Below the pieces are notes generated by a model. It worked only from the letters and a program-made list of their open reading frames with translations. It had not been told where the DNA came from and did not search any database. Below, piece after piece: positions 25,634 to 34,576 of a stretch of DNA of 64,000 nt. The position numbers were made by a program, and so were the translations under genes. The DNA is from Pedobacter quisquiliarum (GTDB lineage Bacteria; Bacteroidota; Bacteroidia; Sphingobacteriales; Sphingobacteriaceae), in NCBI RefSeq assembly GCF_014642175.1, contig NZ_BMIL01000002.1:434001-498000 (forward strand), given 5' to 3'. How positions within the stretch are numbered: the stretch's first letter is position 1; every line of letters begins with the position of its first letter.

Positions 25634-25888
25634 AAAGTAAACTGTTCGAATAAGCTTTAAAAGAAGCAACGCAATAATTAGGGTATTGTTAGTTTGTTAA
25701 GGTCATTAAATCAATTGTTGATTATACTTACGAATGTAATACACTCAGCCTCGAATCTTTCTGTTCATCAAGTTGCGTTTGCAATAACATAGACCACAAC
25801 AATCGCAAAGGGTATAGCATTAAATCGATGTTGTGGCAATAAATGCCAGAGGGTAAGTACAGTATAGTTCTAGTAATTGCATGAATAA

Positions 25889-26386
25889 CAGCTACCCAAT
25901 GGTAGATTATATGTTGGTGTACCTAACTTTCCTTTCTTATTTTTAACTGCTAAAACAACGACCGGTGATCTGGTAGAGGGTTATAAAAGTGGGGGTAATG
26001 ATTACCTAAAAAAGCCATTTAGTCTTGACGAGCTGTTCCTGAGAATCGAGGAACTTTTGAAGCGGAGTGGAAAGTCAAATGCGGTAGATTCTGCTGAATT
26101 TGCAATTGGAAAGTATGCATTCTGTCCCTATAAACAAACGTTAGTTTTTGGTGACGAAATATCTAAGCTTTCCAGTCGGGAATAGGAGTTATTGTTATTG
26201 CTGTATAAAAACAAGAATGGGTTAACAGAAAGGAGGCTAGCACTTTTATCGCTCTGGGGAGATGACAGCTTCTTTAACACCAGAACGATGGATGTTTTCA
26301 TCACCAAGCTTCGTAAACATCTTAAAAAAGATCCTGCTGTAGAGATCATAAATATAAGGGGGGTAGGGTATAAGTTAATTTGCTAG
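25889..26386 (+). pseudogene. Truncated OmpR-type response regulator with in-frame stop
   Basis: One frame encodes the second half of a receiver domain (FPFLFLTAKTTTGDLVEGY, then NDYLKKPF with the conserved Lys-Pro) and an OmpR/PhoB winged helix (ELLLLLYKNKNGL, SFFNTRTMDVFITKLRKHL, INIRGVGYKL). An amber codon at 26183-26185 interrupts it between the two domains. The first about 75 residues, including the phosphorylated Asp, are missing; the frame is blocked upstream at 25886. No sensor kinase gene is intact nearby. The region 25634-25888 upstream shows no feature. Confidence 0.85.
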
Positions 26387-26682
26387 TTCTCATTTAACCT
26401 TGTTTCGTGCAAAAACAGCTATCTTAAGGTAAATAATAACGCTATGATCAAGTTCCGCTTATTAGCGATGGCGCTATGCTAGATAGCCAAATTGCCTTAC
26501 TTAATCTGTCGAAAAGCTTTCAGATAAAAGATAAAGTTCTTTTGATTACCTATCATTCTGACCAGGCTTTAGACAAGCTAGATGAAGGGAAAATTTGTCC
26601 TGCTATATATAGTCCTTTGAAGATTTATGTATGTGATTCTGCTACAGAGCCAACATTATAGTAAGTGGATAATGAAGGCGGT
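26387..26682. other. Gene-poor stretch after the broken response regulator
   Basis: These 296 bases contain only a 61-codon open frame at 26476-26661 without a recognisable domain or ribosome-binding context. It may be a fragment of a former gene, but I cannot support it. No hairpin with a T run is seen. Confidence 0.4.
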
Positions 26683-27351
26683 TTAAAAGTTATGGTAGAA
26701 GCCAATGTTTAAGAACAACTTATGCTTTAGCTTGGTAAAGACATCTTCCATTCGATAATCAAATCCCGTCTCAATCCGGTTAGCTTCACCGATGGTATAG
26801 CCCACTACCGCAAGGCCGCGGATTTCCATGTTGCCCTTCGAATCCTGTAGTATACCCAAGTATTCATTGTTCAGCTTTAGATAGAATTCTTCCGGATCTA
26901 CCTGTAACCCGCTTAGTGGCTTTTCCCAACTCGCGCGGTAGCGCAGGCGAAGTTGCAGCGCCTCATCTTTTTCAAGCGTTTCATCCGTTCTAAACCGGTG
27001 ACTCAATTTAGAGCTGTACAGCTTTTGTGTATATGCATACTGTTGGATAAAACGGTGTATAAACTTCCCGTCTTCCCGCCGGATCAGGTAACCTAAACCT
27101 ACGTCATTAGCCGAATTAAGTGCTTTGTTGGCTACAACCTCCAGGTCCAGTCGCTCGAAAACCCTGTCGTTTTTATCTGCAGGGAACGGATGTTGTTTCA
27201 GCAGCTGCCGACCTTCTAATTTGGAGTTAATCTTCCAGTCATTTTGAAGTTTAAAGGAAGTATTGATGACGGGTAAAATGCCGAACTGGTTCTGGGCGGA
27301 TGCCACTAAACTCAGGCCCATTAACAGGAAGAGGATCAGGTAACCTTTCAT
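26683..27351 (-). CDS. DUF2490 outer-membrane beta-barrel protein
   Basis: The 222-residue product has a signal peptide (cleavage after SAQ, about residue 20) and alternating amphipathic strands with the DUF2490 landmarks DWKINSKLEGRQLL, VGLGYLIRRE, LSHRFRTDETLE and LRLRYRASWEKPL, ending in a terminal aromatic strand FYHNF. It should form a small outer-membrane barrel. Function of the family is unknown. It follows the upstream gene by 5 bp and is therefore in an operon with it. Confidence 0.8.
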   Translation of the reverse strand: MKGYLILFLLMGLSLVASAQNQFGILPVINTSFKLQNDWKINSKLEGRQLLKQHPFPADKNDRVFERLDLEVVANKALNSANDVGLGYLIRREDGKFIHRFIQQYAYTQKLYSSKLSHRFRTDETLEKDEALQLRLRYRASWEKPLSGLQVDPEEFYLKLNNEYLGILQDSKGNMEIRGLAVVGYTIGEANRIETGFDYRMEDVFTKLKHKLFLNIGFYHNF

Positions 27352-27356
27352 AGATG

Positions 27357-27968
27357 CTAAAAAAGTAAGTGGGGATTGTCTTTGCTAATGATCTTCGATG
27401 TACGGATCAGTGTGCCCTGATCGTCAACAAGAACTTCGTAGTCTGAAGTACTTCTGTCCTTAGTGCCCCTGATGACCAGTTCGTACCGGGTAGTGTACTT
27501 TTCTGCAGGCTCTTTTTTAGCAAGGAGTAACTGGAGCGTCTTGGCTGGTCCGGTCCACTGTCGTTGTACCTTTATGATTTTAATACGGCTAAATTCCGCT
27601 TCAAGCGTCTTTTCAATGGTATTGCGAAGCGCCTCGGGTAAGGACTTGAAGCTGATCAGCGTTTCTATATCCTGAAGTTTCCCGCCTTCATCAAACTCGA
27701 TACTGTAAATGGTGCCGTCCTGTTTTACTTTGGCTTCAATGCTGCGGCCTTTCTGACTTTCTTCTCCATACCATTTGGTTCGGCGGCCTTCAAAAACCTG
27801 ATCGACATATTGCAAAGCGGACTTAGGCACCTGAGCGGTTTTAATCGCGTATTCACGTTCTGTTTTCTGCTGCGCAAAAGTCGTTTCGACATTTAACAGC
27901 AAAGCAAAGGCGACTAGTAACAGGCTCCCCTGCAGTTTTTTGCATTTGTCTATTGGCTTCATGTTCAC
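27357..27968 (-). CDS. Exported PepSY-like protein of unknown function
   Basis: The 203-residue protein has a signal peptide ending near TFAQQ (about residue 33). The mature part contains two similar alpha/beta segments: one around VPKSALQYVDQVFEGRR to SIEAKVKQDGTIYSIEFDEGG, another around LPEALRNTIEKTL to ELVIRGTK and DYEVLVDDQGTL. This resembles tandem PepSY-like (BLIP-type) folds; the assignment is tentative. It is the first gene of a two-gene minus-strand operon with the DUF2490 barrel. Confidence 0.65.
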   Translation of the reverse strand: MNMKPIDKCKKLQGSLLLVAFALLLNVETTFAQQKTEREYAIKTAQVPKSALQYVDQVFEGRRTKWYGEESQKGRSIEAKVKQDGTIYSIEFDEGGKLQDIETLISFKSLPEALRNTIEKTLEAEFSRIKIIKVQRQWTGPAKTLQLLLAKKEPAEKYTTRYELVIRGTKDRSTSDYEVLVDDQGTLIRTSKIISKDNPHLLF

Positions 27969-28086
27969 AAAGCTAGTGAAAAACGCGCCAGATCATAGCT
28001 TTACTGCTTAATAACGTTGGTATCCCGAACACTGCTAAAGGTAAGTGCCAAAGGCCTCCAGCGGTTAGCACCACGCTATGACAGTT

Positions 28087-28557
28087 TTACTTAGCAAGGT
28101 AGACGCTATCAGGTACAGCATCCAGCCAAACTGTAGGACCTTTCTCCCGGCCGGTTATGGCGAGCTGAACGAAAGTGCTATCTGCACTTGCACCGTGCCA
28201 ATGGGGTAGATTGGGTGGACATTTAACAACATCGCCTTTTCGGAGGATCATTTTTGACTTTCCTTTTTCCTGGTAATATCCAACTCCTGCCGTAGCCAAT
28301 ACAATCTGACCCGCAGGGTGTAGATGCCATTTGCTTCTTGCACCCGGCGCAAAGGTGACATTCCCAACCGCCGTTTCATTTACACTATCTGCATCTACGA
28401 GGGATTTTACCCAGACCTCACCTACAAAGTTCTCGTTGGTGTTTTTCTCGCCTTTAGGGAAAATAGGTGCTGGTGTATGTGCCGCTTTTTGATCTTGCCT
28501 GCAGGCAATGATGGTGGCGATTACAACTGGTAGAAAGTATTTGATTTTGTAACGCAT
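28087..28557 (-). CDS. Cupin-domain lipoprotein (copy 1)
   Basis: A 156-residue lipoprotein (lipobox IIAC, Cys19) with one cupin domain. The metal ligands are visible in SKWHLHPAGQIVLAT and in PPNLPHWHGASAD. A GYYQEKGK segment links the two motifs. It ends the minus-strand redox cluster and is a clear paralogue of the lipoprotein at 31109-31564, sharing the FPKGEK opening and the GYYQE, KGDVVKC-type and HWHGA blocks. Cupins of this type usually sit next to carboxymuconolactone-decarboxylase-family genes, as here. Substrate unknown. Confidence 0.85.
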   Translation of the reverse strand: MRYKIKYFLPVVIATIIACRQDQKAAHTPAPIFPKGEKNTNENFVGEVWVKSLVDADSVNETAVGNVTFAPGARSKWHLHPAGQIVLATAGVGYYQEKGKSKMILRKGDVVKCPPNLPHWHGASADSTFVQLAITGREKGPTVWLDAVPDSVYLAK

Positions 28558-28567
28558 AGGAATAGTA

Positions 28568-29626
28568 TTAAAGATTGGCTTTATAGAAATTAGTGAGTTT
28601 GTTTACTGCCTGCGTTACATATTCTGGCTTCCAGTAGGTTTGTATGTGCGTTGCTGCATCAATAATATACAGCTCTTTGCTTTTAGCCTTTGTTACTTTG
28701 CTAAATGCTGCGTCAGTCATATACTTTGTATCTGCCCTGCTACCAGCAATCATGAGCAAAGGTTGATTGATCAAATCTATGTTACTGGTGGCATCCCAAG
28801 TCATCAGATCGAGCATACTACTCATGGTATATAAGAAGGTTGAATTCGGATGTGCATGACTTCGATAATAGTATTCGTATCCTTCACGATAAAGATCCGT
28901 GGAGGTTTTCGCTATTTCTTCATCTGTGACACTTGCAATGCCAGCGTATTGAATTTCCTGGCCTGCAGCTTCCTGTGTACGGGCAAGGGTTGCTTTTTCC
29001 AGACGTTCTTGAATCGTAGCTACCTGCGCATTTTGAAATCCGTTTCTTCTTACCTCGCCGGAATTAAACATGCTTAAAGTAGCGACAGCTTTCAGGCGTT
29101 TATCAGCTTGTGCTGCTTTTAAAGTATATCCTCCGCCACCACAAATACCAAGCACCCCCAATCTACTGGGATCAACACCCCGATACCGACTAATGAAGTC
29201 TGCCATCCCATGAATATCCTCAACGCGATTTGCCGGCTTGTCCGTATGGCGTGGCATGCCACCACTTGCACCCTGAAAAGCTGCATCTGCAGCTATTGTT
29301 ACATATCCAGCCTCTGCCAACCGTTGTGCATACAAGCCTGCAGTCTGTTCTTTTATTCCCCCATTAGGGTGGGCAATTACAATAGCGGGAAATTTATCAT
29401 CAGCGTTATAGTTCGCAGGTGTATAGACATTTGCGGCAATCTCAATTCCGTTAAGTTTGTACTTAACCGGATGAATATTTACGCTTCCTTTTTCATTTTT
29501 AGTTATTGCCCCTTCATAAACCAGTGTATAAGGGTTCTGCTTATAATGTTGTCGAGATTGCCCGTCAACTGTTGCGCAGTTTACAAGGAAGAATGCCATC
29601 GTTGCTATAGTGTTTAGTGCTTTCAT
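28568..29626 (-). CDS. Exported alpha/beta hydrolase with probable Cys nucleophile
   Basis: The 352-residue protein starts at the ATG at 29626, which opens a signal peptide (MKALNTIATMAFFLVNCATV); a longer frame would overlap the preceding gene. The alpha/beta-hydrolase core has the oxyanion segment IAHPNGG and the nucleophile elbow LGICGGGGYT, where Cys replaces the usual Ser, as in dienelactone hydrolase. Probable acid and base are in IAGSRADTKYM and DAATHIQTYW. Reaction and substrate are unknown. It lies 8 bp after the carboxymuconolactone-decarboxylase-family gene and 10 bp before a cupin gene. Confidence 0.85.
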   Translation of the reverse strand: MKALNTIATMAFFLVNCATVDGQSRQHYKQNPYTLVYEGAITKNEKGSVNIHPVKYKLNGIEIAANVYTPANYNADDKFPAIVIAHPNGGIKEQTAGLYAQRLAEAGYVTIAADAAFQGASGGMPRHTDKPANRVEDIHGMADFISRYRGVDPSRLGVLGICGGGGYTLKAAQADKRLKAVATLSMFNSGEVRRNGFQNAQVATIQERLEKATLARTQEAAGQEIQYAGIASVTDEEIAKTSTDLYREGYEYYYRSHAHPNSTFLYTMSSMLDLMTWDATSNIDLINQPLLMIAGSRADTKYMTDAAFSKVTKAKSKELYIIDAATHIQTYWKPEYVTQAVNKLTNFYKANL

Positions 29627-29634
29627 CCAATATG

Positions 29635-30372
29635 TTAATTTTTGCTTTTTAAAACTTCGCTCAACTCGTTTGCGGCAGCCAGGGTTTTCTCCTCCCCAAT
29701 GATGGGTTTGACAATGCCGATGAATTGTTGTAGTTGCTGGGCAGTTAGACCGAGATTGAGGCAAATGTTCAAATGGGAGCGTAGCATAGGTTCAGCAAAG
29801 CCGATACTGCTGATCACTGCTATCGTTACCAGTTCACGGTCTTTAAAGCTGAGCACATCCCGTTCGAAAATGTCTGCAAAGAGATGTTCTTTAAGAAAGA
29901 TCTCCATGGTTGGTGCAAAAGCTGCATAGCCTTTCTTTGGTTCGGTTTCTTTTACCCCCGTTAGCTTTTCTAATATCACTTTTCCCCGATCAAACTTCTT
30001 GCCTTCGGCCAGAATTGCTGATGCGTCAGCACCAATGACATCATTGAGGCCCTTAGCTTTACGATCGTCAAGTACCGTCATGAAAGTTTGCAAGCCACGG
30101 ATGCTACGGGGAAATCCACAATAAGCATAACTATGCAGTATGGCTTCCTTGATTTCATTTACGGTAAGTCCAGCATCTAATCCGTTATTTAAATTCCCTT
30201 TTAACGCTGCTAAATCACCTTTGGCGGTCTGCGCCGCAATGGCTATCAGGTTTTGCTGTTTGTGGTTCAGCGCAGCTCTTTGCATATCCTGGGCATTTGA
30301 AATTGAAAAAAGGGAAAGGGAAAAGATCAGAATAATGCCGAGTGCTTTTAAGATACCTGTATTCATGTGCAT
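29635..30372 (-). CDS. Exported carboxymuconolactone decarboxylase (CMD)-family protein
   Basis: The 245-residue product carries a signal peptide (ending near SNAQ) and two CMD repeats: the first around LTVNEIKEAILHSYAYCGFP, the second around FKDRELVTIAVISSIGFAEP and LRSHLNICLNLGLT. There is no CxxC motif, so it is not an AhpD-type peroxidase partner. Export is unusual compared with cytoplasmic CMD enzymes of beta-ketoadipate catabolism but fits the exported neighbours. It starts 2 bp after the flavodoxin gene. Start could be 30372 or 30366. Confidence 0.86.
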   Translation of the reverse strand: MHMNTGILKALGIILIFSLSLFSISNAQDMQRAALNHKQQNLIAIAAQTAKGDLAALKGNLNNGLDAGLTVNEIKEAILHSYAYCGFPRSIRGLQTFMTVLDDRKAKGLNDVIGADASAILAEGKKFDRGKVILEKLTGVKETEPKKGYAAFAPTMEIFLKEHLFADIFERDVLSFKDRELVTIAVISSIGFAEPMLRSHLNICLNLGLTAQQLQQFIGIVKPIIGEEKTLAAANELSEVLKSKN

Positions 30373-30374
30373 AG

Positions 30375-31022
30375 CTATTTTAAGATTTCAATTTTCTGTA
30401 ACCACTTATGGACTTCCAGTTGTGCCCGCTTTTCATTTTCGTCTTTCATCACAAACAGTATCCCATCCCGTTCTTTTCCGCCCTCTGTGGAGAAACCCTC
30501 AAGGATGTTGCAGTTTGGGGCTAACGCTTTTACAGTCTGAATGGTGCTCCCAATACCATACCCTGCATTGGTGTTAAAAGGGATGAGTGTTTTCCCTTTA
30601 AGATTGTGGCTTGTGAGGAAACTTTTCACTGGGGGAGGTAATTGCATGCCCCAGGTCGGAAAGCCTAGAAAGATAATGTCATATCGTGTGATACTGTCAA
30701 TTTTTGTTTTAAGCGGCGGTAAGTAGCCATTACTATTCTCTTTTGCTACCTGTTCCACGATCGCCTGGTAGTTCTCCGGATAAGGCCTTTCCAATTCCAA
30801 CGAGACTAGTGTTCCACCGACCTGTTTTTGAATGATTTCAGCAACTGCTTTGGTGTTTTTTGTCCTTGATAGGTAGACAATCAACACTTTTTTGCCCCTA
30901 AGCGTGCTTTCCCCAGACACATTTACTCCAGTCTCAGTACCTGACTGCTGTGCCTTTAAACAACCAGAAAACATACAGATTGTTGTTATTAGAAGAATGC
31001 TGAACTTGAATGTTTTTGCCAT
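30375..31022 (-). CDS. Flavodoxin-fold lipoprotein
   Basis: From the ATG at 31022 the protein has 215 residues and a lipobox FSGC (Cys21). A flavodoxin domain follows: KVLIVYLSRTKNTKAVAEII holds the FMN phosphate loop, FLGFPTWGMQLPPPV the aromatic FMN-stacking loop, and NTNAGYGIGSTI the second flavin loop. It is a flavodoxin of the Flavodoxin_4 kind seen in Bacteroidota, here tethered outside the cytoplasm. The neighbours suggest it supplies or stores electrons for an extracytoplasmic reaction; that is inference. Confidence 0.86.
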   Translation of the reverse strand: MAKTFKFSILLITTICMFSGCLKAQQSGTETGVNVSGESTLRGKKVLIVYLSRTKNTKAVAEIIQKQVGGTLVSLELERPYPENYQAIVEQVAKENSNGYLPPLKTKIDSITRYDIIFLGFPTWGMQLPPPVKSFLTSHNLKGKTLIPFNTNAGYGIGSTIQTVKALAPNCNILEGFSTEGGKERDGILFVMKDENEKRAQLEVHKWLQKIEILK

Positions 31023-31108
31023 AATAAACAATTGATTACAAAGATCTTTTTTAGCAGGCCTATTTAAGTAGATGTATTACGGAGATGGTAACCAATGTTA
31101 AGGTTGCC

Positions 31109-31564
31109 CTACTTTTTTCCATAATATTGTTCATCAGTGACCTTCTCCAGCCAAACCGTTTTCCCTTTTTCCGAAGGCGAAGTTGCGATGTAAGTCACGC
31201 CCTGGTCTGGCGTTGCACCGTGCCAGTGTTCAACCCCCGGTAAGCACTTGATGACGTCGCCTTTCTTAATCGTTCTTTTAGCTTTATTTCTTTCCTGATA
31301 GTACCCAACACCCTCCGTAACGATCAGGACTTGGCCACCAGGATGAACGTGCCAGTTCAAGCGTGCATCCGGGTCTGAAATAGCAACTGAAGTGCCGTAA
31401 CGAAATACACTATCTGCTGGGTTGAGCTCAGAGAGCCAGACGTTTCCTACATGGTGTACATTGGGGGCCTTTTCTCCCTTAGGGAAAATAGAAGTTTCTT
31501 CAGATGCGCTTTTGCAGCCAGTTAAAGCACCAAGGAGGCAGATGACAAACATGAATATTCTCAT
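31109..31564 (-). CDS. Cupin-domain lipoprotein (copy 2)
   Basis: A 151-residue lipoprotein (lipobox LTGC, Cys17) with a single cupin domain: metal ligands lie in LNWHVHPGGQVLIVTEG and GVEHWHGATPD. It is a paralogue of the cupin lipoprotein at 28087-28557; the two bracket the flavodoxin, CMD and hydrolase genes. A gap of 86 bp separates it from the flavodoxin gene, and 33 bp from the aldo/keto reductase gene upstream. Confidence 0.86.
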   Translation of the reverse strand: MRIFMFVICLLGALTGCKSASEETSIFPKGEKAPNVHHVGNVWLSELNPADSVFRYGTSVAISDPDARLNWHVHPGGQVLIVTEGVGYYQERNKAKRTIKKGDVIKCLPGVEHWHGATPDQGVTYIATSPSEKGKTVWLEKVTDEQYYGKK

Positions 31565-31597
31565 AGTTTTCGATTTTTTTATGGTTTCATTCTTACG

Positions 31598-32599
<1,002 letters not shown>

Positions 32600-32772
32600 T
32601 TATTGATCCGAATCCTTTCCCAACCACATCACCACTGCGGGATTTCGATGGTTAGAAACACTGATTACAAATATCCCCTTGATCCTGAGCCTTGGCGGTA
32701 TATAAATTCCTGCTTTTATAACCATTTTTACTGATCGTAATCCTGGTTTAGTTACAACCTCATTGAATTTTT

Positions 32773-32780
32773 TAAGTTTG
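32773..32780 (+). promoter_or_regulatory. Candidate -7 element (TAAGTTTG) for the AraC gene
   Basis: An exact match to TAnnTTTG, 20 bases before the AraC-family ATG. A TTTA at about 32747-32750 lies 22 bases upstream and could serve as a weak -33 element. Confidence 0.4.
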
Positions 32781-32800
32781 TGTAGGTAGACAAATCAGTC

Positions 32801-33697
32801 ATGGAAAAAGAGTACAACTTTAAGACAATCAGTGAATATAACAGCTTTAACAATCACGAAACACTGCACCCCCTGGTGAGCGTGATTGACTTCTCGAAAG
32901 CAAAAAAACGCACTGGGTCTAAAATGAACTTCGATCTATATTGTATCTTCTTAAAGGATGTAAAATGTGGTGACTTGAAGTATGGTCGTCACAATTACGA
33001 CTATCAGGAAGGCACATTGGTTTTTGTTTCACCTGGACAAACCATTGATGTTGAGAATAAAGTAGACTTATACCAGCCGATGGGACATGGTCTGGTATTT
33101 CATCCCGATCTGATCCGGGGAACTTCTCTTGGAAAAGCGCTAAGTGAGTATCATTTCTTTAGCTACCACACCAATGAGGCCTTGCACCTTTCTTCCAAGG
33201 AACGACAGTTGATATTAGATTTATTCGAGAAAGTTAAAAGCGAACTTGAGCAGTCGATAGATAAACACAGTAAAAAGTTGATTGCCTCCACGGTTGAGTT
33301 GTTGCTTAACTACTGTGATCGATTTTATGATCGCCAGTTTATTACAAGAGAGACCGCAAATAAAGGTGTTCTGGAGCATTTTGAGGAATTGTTGAATGGA
33401 TACTTTAAATCAGAAAAGCCTTATTCCATTGGCTTGCCTTCAGTAGCTTATTGTGCCGAGCAGCTTCACTTTTCAGCCAACTATTTTGGAGACCTGATCA
33501 AAAAGGAAACCGGTAAGACGGCGCAGGAATTTATACAAGAGAAAATCATCAATGTTGCCAAGGATAAAATTTTTGAACGTGATCGGTCCGTCAGTGAAAT
33601 TGCTTATGAGCTTGGGTTTAGATATCCGCAACATTTTATCCGGCTTTTTAAAAAGCGGGTGGGGCACACGCCAAATGAATACCGGACGCTCAACTAA
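32801..33697 (+). CDS. AraC-family transcriptional regulator
   Basis: The 298-residue protein has an N-terminal cupin-like sensing domain (about 40-170, with YDYQEGTLVFVSPGQTI) and a C-terminal AraC/XylS DNA-binding domain (about 200-298, with LHFSANYFGDLIKKETGKTA and VSEIAYELGFRYPQHFIRLF). This family often sits divergent to aldo/keto reductases or dehydrogenases that it controls. Here it faces the aldo/keto reductase and the exported flavodoxin/cupin cluster, so it is the likely regulator. The inducer is unknown. Confidence 0.92.
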   Translation: MEKEYNFKTISEYNSFNNHETLHPLVSVIDFSKAKKRTGSKMNFDLYCIFLKDVKCGDLKYGRHNYDYQEGTLVFVSPGQTIDVENKVDLYQPMGHGLVFHPDLIRGTSLGKALSEYHFFSYHTNEALHLSSKERQLILDLFEKVKSELEQSIDKHSKKLIASTVELLLNYCDRFYDRQFITRETANKGVLEHFEELLNGYFKSEKPYSIGLPSVAYCAEQLHFSANYFGDLIKKETGKTAQEFIQEKIINVAKDKIFERDRSVSEIAYELGFRYPQHFIRLFKKRVGHTPNEYRTLN

Positions 33698-33729
33698 CGA
33701 ACAACCTTCATCAACCAAATATAAATCTT

Positions 33730-33837
33730 ATGAAAAATGTATTTTTGACACTATTGATCCTTATTGGCGGTGTATATACGTCCAGTGCACAGTCGCTTCT
33801 CAAGACTTGCCAGACCAGCAAAGCTGTCTGCTGGTAA
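33730..33837 (+). CDS. Possible 35-residue secreted peptide or truncated gene
   Basis: An ATG 32 bases after the AraC stop opens a good signal peptide (MKNVFLTLLILIGGVYTSSA, then Gln) but only 14 further residues follow before a TAA, ending QSLLKTCQTSKAVCW. The two cysteines and the abrupt end are compatible with either a tiny exported peptide or a gene cut short. The reading frame does not resume convincingly. I cannot decide between these. Confidence 0.4.
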   Translation: MKNVFLTLLILIGGVYTSSAQSLLKTCQTSKAVCW

Positions 33838-33900
33838 GTAGTGCGAGCTGGATCCATGTGATCAAAAAATCATGTATATTGAACAACAACAATAAAAGAT

Positions 33901-34548
33901 ATGATTGCTAACCAATTCAACGGACACAAGCATGAAGGCACATTGAGGTCTGTACTTGTCATGGCCGTGCTCATGCTCATCATCGGCTTTATGGCCTTCG
34001 GATCAACAATTGGGCACAAAAGAAAAGTTATGCAAGGCAAACCAATTGCAGCCAAAGATAGCGTTGCTTCGGTAAAAGCCTTTGAAAAGGTCTATGCTGT
34101 ACTGATGAGCCCACGGTGCATGAATTGCCATCCTGCGGGTGACGTGCCCTTGCAGGGCGATGATAGTCACCTCCACGCGATGTTGCCAAAAAGGGGTACT
34201 GACGGAAAAGGTGTCTACGCGATGAAGTGTATGAACTGCCATCAGCCCACCAACACACCGGGTCTGCATACGCCTCCCGGGAACCCGAACTGGCATTTAC
34301 CACCGGCAGATATGAAAATGGTGTTTGAAGGCAGATCTCCTTATGAGCTCGCTAAACAGCTGGTCGACCCGAAGCAGAATGGGCATAAGGACATTAAAAA
34401 GCTTAAAGAGCATGCTGATGATGACCTGGTGCTGGCGGGTTGGAACATGGGGGAGGCACGTACACTTCCGCCAATGAGCCACGCAGAATTTAAAAAGGCC
34501 TGGATCACCTGGCTGAACACCGGTGCATTTGCGCCAAAGGAGCAATAA
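33901..34548 (+). CDS. Diheme c-type subunit of an exported molybdenum hydroxylase
   Basis: The 215-residue protein has an N-terminal membrane anchor (about 17-38) and two heme c attachment sites, CMNCH at 73-77 and CMNCH at 110-114. It is annotated in relatives as an isoquinoline 1-oxidoreductase subunit because it accompanies that enzyme. It would receive electrons from the [2Fe-2S] subunit in the periplasm and pass them to the respiratory chain. It is first in the three-gene unit, 28 bp before the Mo subunit gene. Confidence 0.85.
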   Translation: MIANQFNGHKHEGTLRSVLVMAVLMLIIGFMAFGSTIGHKRKVMQGKPIAAKDSVASVKAFEKVYAVLMSPRCMNCHPAGDVPLQGDDSHLHAMLPKRGTDGKGVYAMKCMNCHQPTNTPGLHTPPGNPNWHLPPADMKMVFEGRSPYELAKQLVDPKQNGHKDIKKLKEHADDDLVLAGWNMGEARTLPPMSHAEFKKAWITWLNTGAFAPKEQ

Positions 34549-34576
34549 TCATTCAAGCATCGTTAAGACATTCTAA

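Noticed and set aside
26476..26661. 61-codon open frame after the response regulator remnant
   Set aside because: No domain, no coupling to another gene; may be a fragment but not supportable.
29627..29764. N-terminal extension of the alpha/beta hydrolase
   Set aside because: It lies inside the CMD-family gene and precedes a clear signal peptide that begins at 29626.
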